A stretch of 64,000 bases of DNA from Solirubrobacter pauli (GTDB lineage: Bacteria; Actinomycetota; Thermoleophilia; Solirubrobacterales; Solirubrobacteraceae), in assembly GCF_003633755.1 (NCBI RefSeq), contig NZ_RBIL01000002.1, positions 992,001 through 1,056,000 on the forward strand, read 5' to 3'. The position numbers and the translations under genes are program-made. Positions 16,925-24,377 of the stretch are shown here, piece after piece (positions within the stretch are counted from its first letter, which is position 1; every line of letters begins with the position of its first letter). Below the pieces are notes generated by a model. That model had not been told where the DNA came from. It saw only the letters and a program-made list of their open reading frames with translations, and searched no databases.

Positions 16925-16931
16925 CCGGGTG
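16911..16931. promoter_or_regulatory. Perfect inverted repeat over the pilin-operon -10
   Basis: CACCCGGTC-GAT-GACCGGGTG, with 9-bp arms and a 3-base centre. It covers the -10 element and the expected transcription start. A bound dimer here would block the promoter; it could also act as a terminator for the upstream zinc-finger gene. Confidence 0.5.
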
Positions 16932-16934
16932 TAC

Positions 16935-17423
16935 ATGTCGCGTCAACGCCTTCGCGCCGAGGACGGCTTCGGCCTCGTCGAGCTGCTTGTCGTCATCCTC
17001 GTCATCGGCATCCTCGTGACGATCGCGGTGCCCTCGCTGCTCAACCAGCGAGCCAAGGCACAGGACGCGAACGCGAAGGCCGCGGCCACGACGGCGGCCA
17101 AGGCGGCCATCGCCCAGGGCACGTCCACCGGCACGTTCGACGGCATCACGCCGGCCGATCTGGTCAAGATCGAGAAGTCCCTCGACGGCGCGCGCAACCT
17201 TGCGTTCACAGGGGCCGGCAGGACCTTCACCGTCCAGGTGGAGTCGGTCGACGGCACCACGTTCTCCGTCGCCCGCACAGCCGGGGGCGAGCTCAAGCGC
17301 GACTGCACGCCGGCGGGCACCGGAGGCTGCCGCGAGAGCGCGGACACGGCGGCAACCGCTGGTAGCTCGGGTCCTCGCCCCACTCAACCCAATCGCCGAA
17401 TCGGTCGATGTAGGTCTCGATGA
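16935..17423 (+). CDS. Type IV pilin-like protein (first gene of minor-pilin operon)
   Basis: 162 residues. A short leader MSRQRLRAEDG is followed by the prepilin peptidase site G|FGLVELLVVIL, with the required Glu at +5 and a single hydrophobic helix. The globular part is about 110 residues, with a C-terminal Cys pair (RDCTPAGTGGC) as in the pilA at 21921. The last 20 residues after that pair (ending PNRRIGRCRSR) are unlike a pilin tail and may result from a frameshift. The stop overlaps the next ATG in ATGA. It is exported and assembled as a pilin or minor pilin. Confidence 0.85.
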   Translation: MSRQRLRAEDGFGLVELLVVILVIGILVTIAVPSLLNQRAKAQDANAKAAATTAAKAAIAQGTSTGTFDGITPADLVKIEKSLDGARNLAFTGAGRTFTVQVESVDGTTFSVARTAGGELKRDCTPAGTGGCRESADTAATAGSSGPRPTQPNRRIGRCRSR

Positions 17424-18919
17424 ACCACCCCCGCAACCAGGACGGCTTCGCCCTCATCGAGGTGATCGTGTCCGCCGCGGTCCTGGCGCTCATCGCGCTG
17501 GCCGTGCTGTCCGGCATCGACGGCGCCACCGCCTCCACGGCACGTGAGCGCGCCCGCGCCGTGGCCGCCTCGCTGGCCGAGCAGGACCAGGAGCGCTTGC
17601 GCGGCTACCGGTTCGAGGAGCTGTCCAGGCTCAACGAGGAGAGCACGAAGTCGGTCGGCGACGTCACGTACACCGTCAAGTCCGAGGCCGGCTGGGTCTC
17701 CGACGCCGGCCAGGTCGTCGACGAGACCTGCGGCGCCGCGGGCGCCAAGCAGTCCGAGTACCTGCGGATCGTCTCGACGGTCACGTCCAAGCTGGTGGGG
17801 ACCCGCATCCCCGCGGTGAAGATCGAGTCGCTCGTCTCGCCGCCGGTCAGCGGCTCGCTCGTGGTCAAGCTCGAAGGCGGTGTCCCGAGCCGTGTCCCGG
17901 TCGGCATCACGGTCACGGCGATCGCGAAGACGACGGGCCGGACCTACGCCGTGCAGACGAACAGCCTCGGCTGCGCCGTCTTCCGCACGATCGAGACGGG
18001 CGACTACACGATCCGCCTCAACACGCCGGGCTGGGTCGACAAGAAGCCGCAACAGCTGTCGGAGAAGTCGGCGACGGTCAACTCCGCGCTGATGAGCGTC
18101 GTGACGATGCCCTACGACCGCGCGATCAAGATGCGCGTGAGCGTCAAGACGCTCAGGCCGGGCGCCGCCTTCCCGTCCAGCAACACGTACGACTCGAAGA
18201 TCAAGACGATCTCGGACTCGGCCGCCGACGTCGACACGCGCCCGTACTCGCTGACCGCGCCCGGTTCGACCTTCGACATCCAGGGCGCGTTCCCGTTCGG
18301 CTCCGCCTACAGCTTCTTCACGGGCCCCTGCGGGCTTCAGAGCCCGGTCAAGGCCGGCAACCCGAACTACTTCTCGACGACCAACACGGCGGCGACGATC
18401 CTCGGCGATCCCGACTCGGTCCAGAAGCCGCAGCTCGCCACGGTCTACCAGCCCGCGTTGAACGCGCGCATCCGCGCGAGCTCGACCAGCGGGAACCCGA
18501 CGCAGTCGACGTTCGACGCCACCAACTTCGTGGTGCACGCGGTCCTGCAGACTGGCTCGGACACGTGCGCGGACTTCCCGCCCGTGCAGCTGCAGCCCAC
18601 GACCTGGCCGAGCGCCTGGGGCGCCAACCCGCTCAACGACGCGAACAAGAACCGCAACTGGCTGGTCCAGTCCGGTGGTGGCTTCGATCCCGGGCTGCCG
18701 TTCGGCACCTACCGCATCTGCATCAAGGACACCGCCAACCCGAAGAAGTACTGGTCGACGGCGGGCACGCCCAACAGCAACCCGGCGAACCCGCACTACG
18801 ACAACACCAAGCCGGCGAAGGTCACCGCGGGCAGCGTCCAGGGCACGGTCGAGCTGCCGCCGGTCAACACGCCCACCAACACGTGGACGACGACGCCCAG
18901 CGGCGGGTGCCCGGCATGA
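17420..18919 (+). CDS. Large minor pilin, PilV-like with extended C-terminal domains
   Basis: 499 residues. The prepilin site is QDG|FALIEVIVSAAVLALIALAVLSGI with Glu5. A helical stalk follows to about residue 70, then a conserved acidic/Cys region. A beta domain at about 140-200 (SGSLVVKLEGGVPSRVPVGITVTAI...TGDYTIRLNTPGW) resembles a carboxypeptidase-regulatory/Ig-like fold, and the long C-terminal domain contains Cys pairs. The size is far above a standard minor pilin (about 150-200). It could sit at the pilus tip as an adhesive subunit. It is coupled to both neighbours by ATGA overlaps. Confidence 0.8.
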   Translation: MNHPRNQDGFALIEVIVSAAVLALIALAVLSGIDGATASTARERARAVAASLAEQDQERLRGYRFEELSRLNEESTKSVGDVTYTVKSEAGWVSDAGQVVDETCGAAGAKQSEYLRIVSTVTSKLVGTRIPAVKIESLVSPPVSGSLVVKLEGGVPSRVPVGITVTAIAKTTGRTYAVQTNSLGCAVFRTIETGDYTIRLNTPGWVDKKPQQLSEKSATVNSALMSVVTMPYDRAIKMRVSVKTLRPGAAFPSSNTYDSKIKTISDSAADVDTRPYSLTAPGSTFDIQGAFPFGSAYSFFTGPCGLQSPVKAGNPNYFSTTNTAATILGDPDSVQKPQLATVYQPALNARIRASSTSGNPTQSTFDATNFVVHAVLQTGSDTCADFPPVQLQPTTWPSAWGANPLNDANKNRNWLVQSGGGFDPGLPFGTYRICIKDTANPKKYWSTAGTPNSNPANPHYDNTKPAKVTAGSVQGTVELPPVNTPTNTWTTTPSGGCPA

Positions 18920-19677
18920 CCCGCCTCCGCCAAGAAGACGGCTTCTCCCTCCCGGAGCTGTTGACCACGCTGGCGATCGCGATGATCGTCTCGCTCGCGA
19001 CGTTCTCGCTGATCGAGGTCGTGATGAAGCGCTCGGGCGAGGTCGGCGCACGGGTCGAGACCACCGCCACCGCCCGCACCGCGATGGATCAGCTCACGCG
19101 CCAGCTGCGCTCGCAGGTGTGCGTGAAGACGAGCACCGCCAGCGACGCGCGGTCGCTCGTCGCCGCGACGCCGACCTCGCTGACGCTCTACACGGACTTC
19201 ACCAACGAGACGCTCGTCAACAACGCGCTGCCGGCACCCGACAAGCGCCAGCTCACGTGGGCGAGCAACACGTTCACCGAGACGATCACCAAGGGCACGC
19301 GCAACGCCACCACCAACATCGTCCTCTACGGGACCGCCCGCGCACCACGCCCGTTCCTGCAGAACGTCGCGCCGGTCGAGTACATCGGCGGCGACAAGAA
19401 CAAGCCGGTGATCTTCCGCTACTACCGGTTCCCTGACCCCGTCGCCGGTGCGTCGACGGTGCCGGCCGGGAGCACCGCCAACGTGGAGATCCCCGTCAGC
19501 GCCAACGGCGCGCTCGCCGACGCGGACCTGCTGAAGGTGGCGAAGATCCGCGTCACCTTCACGGTCACGCCGCGCAACGGCAGCTCCAAGGGCGCCACCA
19601 CGCTCACCAACGACGTCTACGTCCGCACGGCCGACCCGAACGCCCAGATCCCGAAGCCCACATGCCTGACCTTCTGA
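18916..19677 (+). CDS. Minor pilin, PilW/GspJ-like
   Basis: 253 residues from ATG 18916. The prepilin site is EDG|FSLPELLTTLAIAMIVSLATFSLIEVV, with Pro at +4 and Glu at +5, an arrangement also seen in PilW/ComGF-type subunits. A stalk helix with ETTATARTAMDQLTRQLRSQVC follows, and then a beta-rich domain with one late Cys. The role is assembly or priming of the pilus. The last 16 bases overlap the next gene, which starts in another frame. Confidence 0.82.
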   Translation: MTRLRQEDGFSLPELLTTLAIAMIVSLATFSLIEVVMKRSGEVGARVETTATARTAMDQLTRQLRSQVCVKTSTASDARSLVAATPTSLTLYTDFTNETLVNNALPAPDKRQLTWASNTFTETITKGTRNATTNIVLYGTARAPRPFLQNVAPVEYIGGDKNKPVIFRYYRFPDPVAGASTVPAGSTANVEIPVSANGALADADLLKVAKIRVTFTVTPRNGSSKGATTLTNDVYVRTADPNAQIPKPTCLTF

Positions 19678-21278
19678 AGCGCCTCGACGCCCGCGCCGAG
19701 CGCGGCTTCTCCATGTTCCTCGTGATCATGGCCATGTTCGTCATGTCCATGTTCGTGGCCGCCGCGTTCGCCGCGGCGAACGGCGACCTGCCCGTGGCCG
19801 GCGTCGCCACCGAGCGCAAGTCCGACTACGCCGCCGCCGAAGCCGGGCTGCACTACTACCTCAACCGCCTGCAGCAGGACCCGGACTACTGGACCAAGTG
19901 CGACACCTCGCCGCCGAACGCGACGGAGGTCAATCCCGTCAACCAGGTGGCGGCCAACCCGAGCACGCTGCGCTGGCGCAAGGTGACGCCGGGCTCGAGC
20001 ACGGAGCTCGACGAGTACGCGATCGAGCTGCTGCCCGTCAGCGGCTTCACGAAGTGCGATCCCAAGAACCAGGCGTCGTTCGTCGACCAGACGACCGGCA
20101 CGTTCAAGGTCCGCGTCTCGGGTCGCACGGCCACCGCGTCGAGCCGCGCGCGCCAGATCATCGCGACCTTCCGTCGTGACAGCTTCCTGAACTTCGTCTA
20201 CTTCACGAACTACGAGAACCGCGACCCGGCGGCCGAGTCCTCCGCGACCGAGCGGCAGCGGCAGTCGACGGCGTGCGCGAACAAGTACCGGTCCGAGCGC
20301 GCGACCAGCAACTGCACCGAGATCCAGTTCATCACCGGTGACCAGATCAACGGTCCGATGCACACCAACGACGACAGCGTGCTCGTCTGCGGCACCCCGG
20401 CGTTCGGCCGCACGACCAACATGGACGGCACCGCGCGCAACAAGACCGACGCCGCCGAGGTGCGCGGCGGCGCCCCGGGGTGGGTGTCCAAGTGCACGGG
20501 CAGCAACCCGACGGTCAACAACATCGCCAACGAGAACAAGTTCGTGACCAAGGCGCGCATGCTGGCGCTGCCCGAGTCCAACAAGATGCTGATCGACGTC
20601 GCCAAGCTCAGCTCGAGCCTGTACACCGGGCTGACGTACATCCGCCTCACCGGCACGACGATGACGATCACGAACAACGGGTCGACGTTCACCCGGAACT
20701 GGCCGACGAACGGCGTGCTGTACGTGCAGAACGCCGTGACGTGCGAGGGGGAGACCCCGACCGCCGCCGACTACGCCAACGAGCCGACGACGTGCGGCAA
20801 CGTCTACGTGAGCGGCACCTACGGCAAGTCGCTGACGATCGCCGCCGAGAACGACGTGATCATCACGCCGACGCAGGGCGCCTCGAGCCCCAACATCACG
20901 GAGGTCGCGAACACGGACGCGACCCTCGGCCTGATCGCGAACAACTTCGTCCGCGTCGCCCATCGCGTCGAGCCCGGCTGCGGCAACAACCAGTCGCCGG
21001 TCTTCAACAACATCGTGATCCACGCCGCGATCCTCGCGCTGCAGCACTCGTTCATCGTCGACAACTACCAGTGCGGCGGGCGCCTGGCGAACCTGACCGT
21101 GCGCGGCGCGATCGTGCAGAAGTACCGCGGCCCGGTGGGCACGACGCCCAACACGGGCTACACCAAGGACTACTGGTACGACGACCGGTTCCGCTACCGC
21201 TCTCCGCCGTACTTCCTCACGCCCGTGGCCGCCTCTTGGGACGTCGTGCGTCAGCACGAGGTCGTCAAGGGCAGCTAG
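19662..21278 (+). CDS. PilX-like pilus-associated protein
   Basis: 538 residues. The N-terminus RGFSMFLVIMAMFVMSMFVAA is a Met-rich membrane helix with no Glu at +5, as in PilX/GspK-type subunits. It is followed by SDYAAAEAGLHYYLNRLQ, the AEAG signature of the PilX N-region. The long C-terminal part is beta-helix-like, with repeated Asn/Thr strands and motifs DQINGPMHTNDDSVLVCG and GNVYVSGTYGKSLTIAAENDVII, typical of polymer-forming or surface domains. It closes the four-gene operon and ends in a hairpin shared with the convergent gene. Confidence 0.78.
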   Translation: MPDLLKRLDARAERGFSMFLVIMAMFVMSMFVAAAFAAANGDLPVAGVATERKSDYAAAEAGLHYYLNRLQQDPDYWTKCDTSPPNATEVNPVNQVAANPSTLRWRKVTPGSSTELDEYAIELLPVSGFTKCDPKNQASFVDQTTGTFKVRVSGRTATASSRARQIIATFRRDSFLNFVYFTNYENRDPAAESSATERQRQSTACANKYRSERATSNCTEIQFITGDQINGPMHTNDDSVLVCGTPAFGRTTNMDGTARNKTDAAEVRGGAPGWVSKCTGSNPTVNNIANENKFVTKARMLALPESNKMLIDVAKLSSSLYTGLTYIRLTGTTMTITNNGSTFTRNWPTNGVLYVQNAVTCEGETPTAADYANEPTTCGNVYVSGTYGKSLTIAAENDVIITPTQGASSPNITEVANTDATLGLIANNFVRVAHRVEPGCGNNQSPVFNNIVIHAAILALQHSFIVDNYQCGGRLANLTVRGAIVQKYRGPVGTTPNTGYTKDYWYDDRFRYRSPPYFLTPVAASWDVVRQHEVVKGS

Positions 21279-21290
21279 CGCGTCGCTAGC
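21274..21290. terminator. Bidirectional hairpin spanning two convergent stop codons
   Basis: GCTAGCG-CGT-CGCTAGC, a 7-bp perfect stem. The left arm holds the TAG of the PilX-like gene (21276-21278). The right arm holds the TAG of the minus-strand gene (21286-21288). Confidence 0.5.
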
Positions 21291-21690
21291 GGATCTCCAA
21301 GGTGCCTATCTGCCGGCCCTCGTTCACGAGGACCAGCGGGTAGGCACCGCGCGTTTGGGCCAGCATCGCGAACTGCGCGGGCAGGCCCGCCTCGAAGGAC
21401 TTGGTCTGCAGGTCGCCGAGCGCCACGCTCGCCGGGCCGCGGCCCTCGACGACGATCTCCACGTCGTCGCCCAGCTCGGCCTCGATCGTCTGCGGCGTGA
21501 GCGACTCCTCGTCGACGTCGATCGTCGCGCTGACGTCGAACTCGTCGGGGTCGTCGGAGATGCCCGTCTGCGCGGTGGCGGGCGGATCCGCGTCCCGCTG
21601 CGTGGGCGATCGCGGCGGCGAGACCGTGACGACGAGCACCATCAGGCCGATGATCGCCAGCACCAGAAGTGTCATGCGTCGGGTCAACAC
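21286..21690 (-). CDS. Membrane-anchored small protein, cupredoxin-like tail
   Basis: 134 residues from GTG 21690; an ATG at 21675 would remove five. One N-terminal membrane helix (MTLLVLAIIGLMVLVVTVS) is followed by an acidic linker (residues 25-60). A short beta domain follows, with ESLTPQTIEAELGDDVEIVVEGRGPASVALGDL and a final YPLVLVNEGRQIGTLEI strand. The layout resembles plastocyanin/cupredoxin-like domains, but I see no Cys/His copper ligands, so any such domain is non-metal. It lies between two pilin operons and faces the opposite way. Function unknown. Confidence 0.6.
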   Translation of the reverse strand: MLTRRMTLLVLAIIGLMVLVVTVSPPRSPTQRDADPPATAQTGISDDPDEFDVSATIDVDEESLTPQTIEAELGDDVEIVVEGRGPASVALGDLQTKSFEAGLPAQFAMLAQTRGAYPLVLVNEGRQIGTLEIR

Positions 21691-21698
21691 CCCATACG

Positions 21699-21704
21699 AG
21701 CTTA
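21699..21704 (-). promoter_or_regulatory. -10 box TAAGCT, leaderless geometry
   Basis: On the minus strand TAAGCT ends 8 bases before the GTG at 21690 and supports that start over the ATG at 21675. Confidence 0.4.
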
Positions 21705-21712
21705 TCCGGGGT

Positions 21713-21739
21713 TAAGTCCGTTCTCAGGGGTGCCGATAA
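21713..21739 (+). promoter_or_regulatory. Sigma-28 (WhiG/FliA-type) promoter of pilA
   Basis: TAAG at 21713-21716, a 15-base spacer, and a perfect GCCGATAA at 21732-21739. Transcription would begin near 21746-21750, just before the riboswitch. Confidence 0.72.
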
Positions 21740-21756
21740 AAGGGGTAGCCAGTACC

Positions 21757-21862
21757 GAGGTGTCAAGGGCAAATCATCCGCGAGGGTGAGGCGCAAAGCC
21801 ATCGGGGCTCCAGCGGATCTGGAGCCGGCCGGGCTGCCACTTCCGGCAGAACGGGACCAAGG
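21757..21862 (+). ncRNA. GEMM-I (cyclic-di-GMP-I) riboswitch in the pilA leader
   Basis: The aptamer core is intact. It has GGGCAAA (21768-21773), a P2 stem CATCC-GCGA-GGGTG with a GNRA tetraloop (21775-21788), and the hallmark CGCAAAGCC (21792-21800). A long P3 hairpin follows, GGCTCCAG/CTGGAGCC (21806-21826), and then GGGCTGCC. This is the order and spacing of the class I cyclic-di-GMP aptamer, including the tetraloop for docking. GGGCTG at 21831-21836 can pair alternatively with CAGCCC at 21877-21882, which suggests a switching helix. It precedes a pilin gene, a common GEMM target. Confidence 0.87.
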
Positions 21863-21896
21863 ACCTGGCGTGTCAACAGCCCTACAGGCCCAACGA

Positions 21897-21911
21897 TCCC
21901 TTCAGGAGGGA
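21897..21911 (+). promoter_or_regulatory. Ribosome-binding-site hairpin before pilA
   Basis: TCCCT (21897-21901) pairs with AGGGA (21907-21911), and the arm and loop hold the strong AGGAGGG site (21904-21910), 10 bases from the ATG. The site could be hidden or freed by the upstream aptamer, giving translational control. Confidence 0.5.
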
Positions 21912-21920
21912 CATCCCCCA

Positions 21921-22349
21921 ATGCTCCACAAGCTCCGCGCGCGCATGCAGGACGAGAAGGGCTTCACGCTCATCGAGCTCCTCGTCGTCATCCTGATCAT
22001 CGGCATCCTCGCCGCGATCGCGCTCCCCGCCTTCCTCAACCAGCGCGAGAAGGCCCAGGACTCCACCGCCAAGAGCGACGTCCGCACGGCTCAGACCGCC
22101 ATGGAGACCTACTACACGGACCACCAGTCCTACGAGGACGCCGACGTGGCCGCCCTCGTCGCCATCGAGCCGGCGCTGACCAACGCCAACGAGCTGACGG
22201 TCACCGGCGCCACCGAGAACGGCTACACGCTGTCCGTCGAGTCCAAGGGCTCGAACAAGGTCGTGTACTCGATCGAGAACACGGCCGGCACGGTCAGCCG
22301 CAGCTGCGACAAGGCCAACACCGGCGGGTGCGGCGACAGCACCTGGTAG
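21921..22349 (+). CDS. pilA: Major type IV pilin
   Basis: 142 residues. The leader MLHKLRARMQDEKG is followed by |FTLIELLVVILIIGILAAIALPAFL, a textbook N-methylation and polymerisation helix with Glu5. The globular domain holds a C-terminal Cys pair (RSCDKANTGGC) and ends DSTW. A strong AGGAGGG site, a riboswitch leader, its own promoter and a strong terminator set it apart from the minor-pilin operon and point to high regulated expression as the main pilus subunit. Processing would need PilD, encoded 1.2 kb downstream. Confidence 0.93.
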   Translation: MLHKLRARMQDEKGFTLIELLVVILIIGILAAIALPAFLNQREKAQDSTAKSDVRTAQTAMETYYTDHQSYEDADVAALVAIEPALTNANELTVTGATENGYTLSVESKGSNKVVYSIENTAGTVSRSCDKANTGGCGDSTW

Positions 22350-22376
22350 CCCTCAGCGCTCACTGACGTTCTTTCC

Positions 22377-22404
22377 GCGAAGCGGGCCCCCGGGCCCGCT
22401 TCGC
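22377..22404 (+). terminator. pilA terminator
   Basis: A perfect 13-bp inverted repeat, GCGAAGCGGGCCC at 22377-22389 and its complement at 22392-22404, with a 2-base centre. It is followed by CCGTTTAA and starts 28 bases after the pilA stop. Confidence 0.8.
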
Positions 22405-22433
22405 CCGTTTAACCCCTGGGGTCCCGGCTCTAT

Positions 22434-22460
22434 CAAGCCGCGGACCGGGTCTGCCGATGG
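22434..22460 (+). promoter_or_regulatory. Sigma-28 (WhiG/FliA-type) promoter of pilM
   Basis: CAAG at 22434-22437, a 15-base spacer, and GCCGATGG at 22453-22460. The pilM GTG follows after 7 bases, so the transcript would be leaderless. Confidence 0.62.
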
Positions 22461-22467
22461 AACACCT

Positions 22468-23514
22468 GTGTTCCGCAAAAAGCGTTCCCCCCAGAGCAGC
22501 GTCGTCGGGCTCGAGCTCGACGCGGGCCACGTCGCGGCCGCCGAGGTCAGCGTCGATGGCGCCCTCACGCTGACCCGCGGCGCGGTCGCCGAGCTTCAGC
22601 CCGGCGTGATCCGCGACGGCGAGGTCGCCGACCCCATCGCCCTGGCGGAGGCGCTCAAGTCGCTCTTCGCCGACAACGAGCTGCCCCGGCGGGTCCGGCT
22701 CGGCATCGCCCATCAGCGCATCGTCGTGCGCACGCTCGACCTCCCGACGGTGGTCGAGGACCCGAACGCGCTGACCGCCGCCGTCCGCGAGGCGGCGCCG
22801 GACCACATCCCGATGCCGATGGAGGAAGCCGTCCTGGACTTCCAGTCGCTCGGCACGGTCGACACGCCGCTCGGGCCGCGCACGCGCGTGGTCGTCGTCG
22901 CGGTGCGCAAGGAGATGGTCGAGCGCGTCGCCGCCGCCGTCGACGGCGCCGGCCTCGAGATCGAGGGCATCGACCTGTCCGCGTTCGGCATGGTCCGCGC
23001 GCTCGCGTCCGAGCACGAGGGCGCGGTGCTCTACATCAACGTCGCCGGGCTCACCAACGTCGCGGTCGCCAACCGGGACGGCTGCCTGTTCACGCGCGCC
23101 TCCGCCGGCGGCGTGGAGACGATCGCGAGCACGCTGGCCGAGCGCCGCGGGCTCACGCTCGAGCACGCCCGCGCCTGGATGACGCATGTCGGCCTCGTCG
23201 CGCCGCTCGAGGGCATCGAGGGCGACATGGACCTCGTGTCAGCTACGCGCACCGCGCTCGCCGACGGTGTCCGCGAGCTCGCCGACGGCATCCGCACGTC
23301 GCTGAACTTCTACCGCACGCAGGACGCGGCCGAGACCGTCGAGCTGGGCGTCGTCACCGGCCCGGCGATCGCGATCCCCGGCTTCGTGGAGACCCTCGGC
23401 GACGCGCTGCGCCTGCCGCTCGAGGCGCGTGTCGTCGAGCACGCCGAAGCGGCCGAGGACAACGTCGGCCGCCTGACCGTCGCGGCCGGCCTTGCCGTCG
23501 CCGAGCGTCCCTAG
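22468..23514 (+). CDS. pilM: Type IV pilus assembly protein PilM
   Basis: 348 residues from a GTG start. It has the actin-like ATPase fold with VVGLELDAGHVAAAEV in place of the usual VGLDIGSxxVK phosphate loop, RRVRLGIAHQRIVVRTLDLP, and APDHIPMPMEEAVLDFQ. TRVVVVAVRKEMVERV and EIEGIDLSAFGMVRAL are also typical of PilM. It acts on the inner face of the membrane and binds PilN in the alignment complex. No ribosome binding site is present; the sigma-28 promoter ends 7 bases before the GTG. pilD follows after a short gap. Confidence 0.92.
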   Translation: MFRKKRSPQSSVVGLELDAGHVAAAEVSVDGALTLTRGAVAELQPGVIRDGEVADPIALAEALKSLFADNELPRRVRLGIAHQRIVVRTLDLPTVVEDPNALTAAVREAAPDHIPMPMEEAVLDFQSLGTVDTPLGPRTRVVVVAVRKEMVERVAAAVDGAGLEIEGIDLSAFGMVRALASEHEGAVLYINVAGLTNVAVANRDGCLFTRASAGGVETIASTLAERRGLTLEHARAWMTHVGLVAPLEGIEGDMDLVSATRTALADGVRELADGIRTSLNFYRTQDAAETVELGVVTGPAIAIPGFVETLGDALRLPLEARVVEHAEAAEDNVGRLTVAAGLAVAERP

Positions 23515-23553
23515 CCCGCGTCCGCACGCGTTGTCCGCCACACTGCACGGCCG

Positions 23554-24315
23554 ATGAGTCTCGGTGTGGCGGCCGTGCTGGCCGCGATCTTCGGAGCGAT
23601 CGTCGGCTCCTTCCTGAACGTGGTGGCGTACCGGCTGCCCCGGAAGGAGTCGCTGCTCCACCCACCCTCGCGCTGTCCCGAGTGCGGGACGGCGATCAAG
23701 CCGTACGACAACGTGCCCGTGCTCGGGTGGCTGTGGCTGCGCGGCAAGTGCCGCGCGTGCGGCGCGAAGATCTCGCCGCGGTACCCGATCGTCGAGGCGC
23801 TGACGGGCGTGCTGTGCGCGCTGTGCGTGCTCGTCTACGGCGCCGACAGCGACGTCTGGGCGCCGCTGTTGTTCGTGCTGCTGCTCGTCCCGATCACCCT
23901 GATCGACCTCGAGCACCACATCATCCCCAACGTCCTGGTGATCATCGGGGCGGTCGGTGCGCTCGTGCTGCTGCTGGCGTTCAACCCTGACTCGCTCGTT
24001 GAGAACCTCGCCGCCGCGGCCGCTGCGTTCGCGTTCTTCTTCCTCGCCGCGGTCGTCTATCCCGCGGGCATGGGCATGGGGGACGTCAAGCTCGCGGGCG
24101 TGATGGGCCTCTTCCTCGGGCGGGCGGTCGCGCCCGCGATCTTCGCCGCGCTGATCGCCGGCACGGTCATCGGCGGAGCGATCATCGCCCGCTACGGCAT
24201 GGCCGAGGGACGCAAGAAGGGGATCCCCTTCGGGCCGTGGCTCGCGTTCGGCAGCCTCGTGGGCCTGTTCGTCGGCGACGACCTCGTCGACTGGTACCTC
24301 GACACCTTCACCTAA
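23554..24315 (+). CDS. pilD: Prepilin leader peptidase/N-methyltransferase
   Basis: 253 residues with about seven membrane helices. The N-terminus has FGAIVGSFLNVVAYRLPR. A cytoplasmic zinc loop has two Cys pairs (CPEC, CRAC) and the peptidase domain is of family A24. The two catalytic Asp are in LIDLEHH and GMGDVKLAGVMG. It cuts the leader of the pilin and pseudopilins here and methylates the new Phe N-terminus. The ATG at 23554 is used; an in-frame GTG four codons on is possible. Confidence 0.95.
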   Translation: MSLGVAAVLAAIFGAIVGSFLNVVAYRLPRKESLLHPPSRCPECGTAIKPYDNVPVLGWLWLRGKCRACGAKISPRYPIVEALTGVLCALCVLVYGADSDVWAPLLFVLLLVPITLIDLEHHIIPNVLVIIGAVGALVLLLAFNPDSLVENLAAAAAAFAFFFLAAVVYPAGMGMGDVKLAGVMGLFLGRAVAPAIFAALIAGTVIGGAIIARYGMAEGRKKGIPFGPWLAFGSLVGLFVGDDLVDWYLDTFT

Positions 24316-24343
24316 GGCCCTAGGGGCGCGACCCCAGCTGGTT

Positions 24344-24370
24344 CAAGACGGCTCCGCGCACTGCCGATAG
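24344..24370 (+). promoter_or_regulatory. Sigma-28 (WhiG/FliA-type) promoter of pilN-pilO
   Basis: CAAG at 24344-24347, a 15-base spacer, and GCCGATAG at 24363-24370. The pilN GTG follows after 7 bases, the same geometry as pilM. Confidence 0.62.
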
Positions 24371-24377
24371 AAGGGGC

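Noticed and set aside
23540-23580. A seventh sigma-28 site at pilD (GCCGATGA over the ATG, with a GTG 8 bases on)
   Set aside because: The bases 15 upstream read TTGT and not YAAR, so only half the promoter is present.
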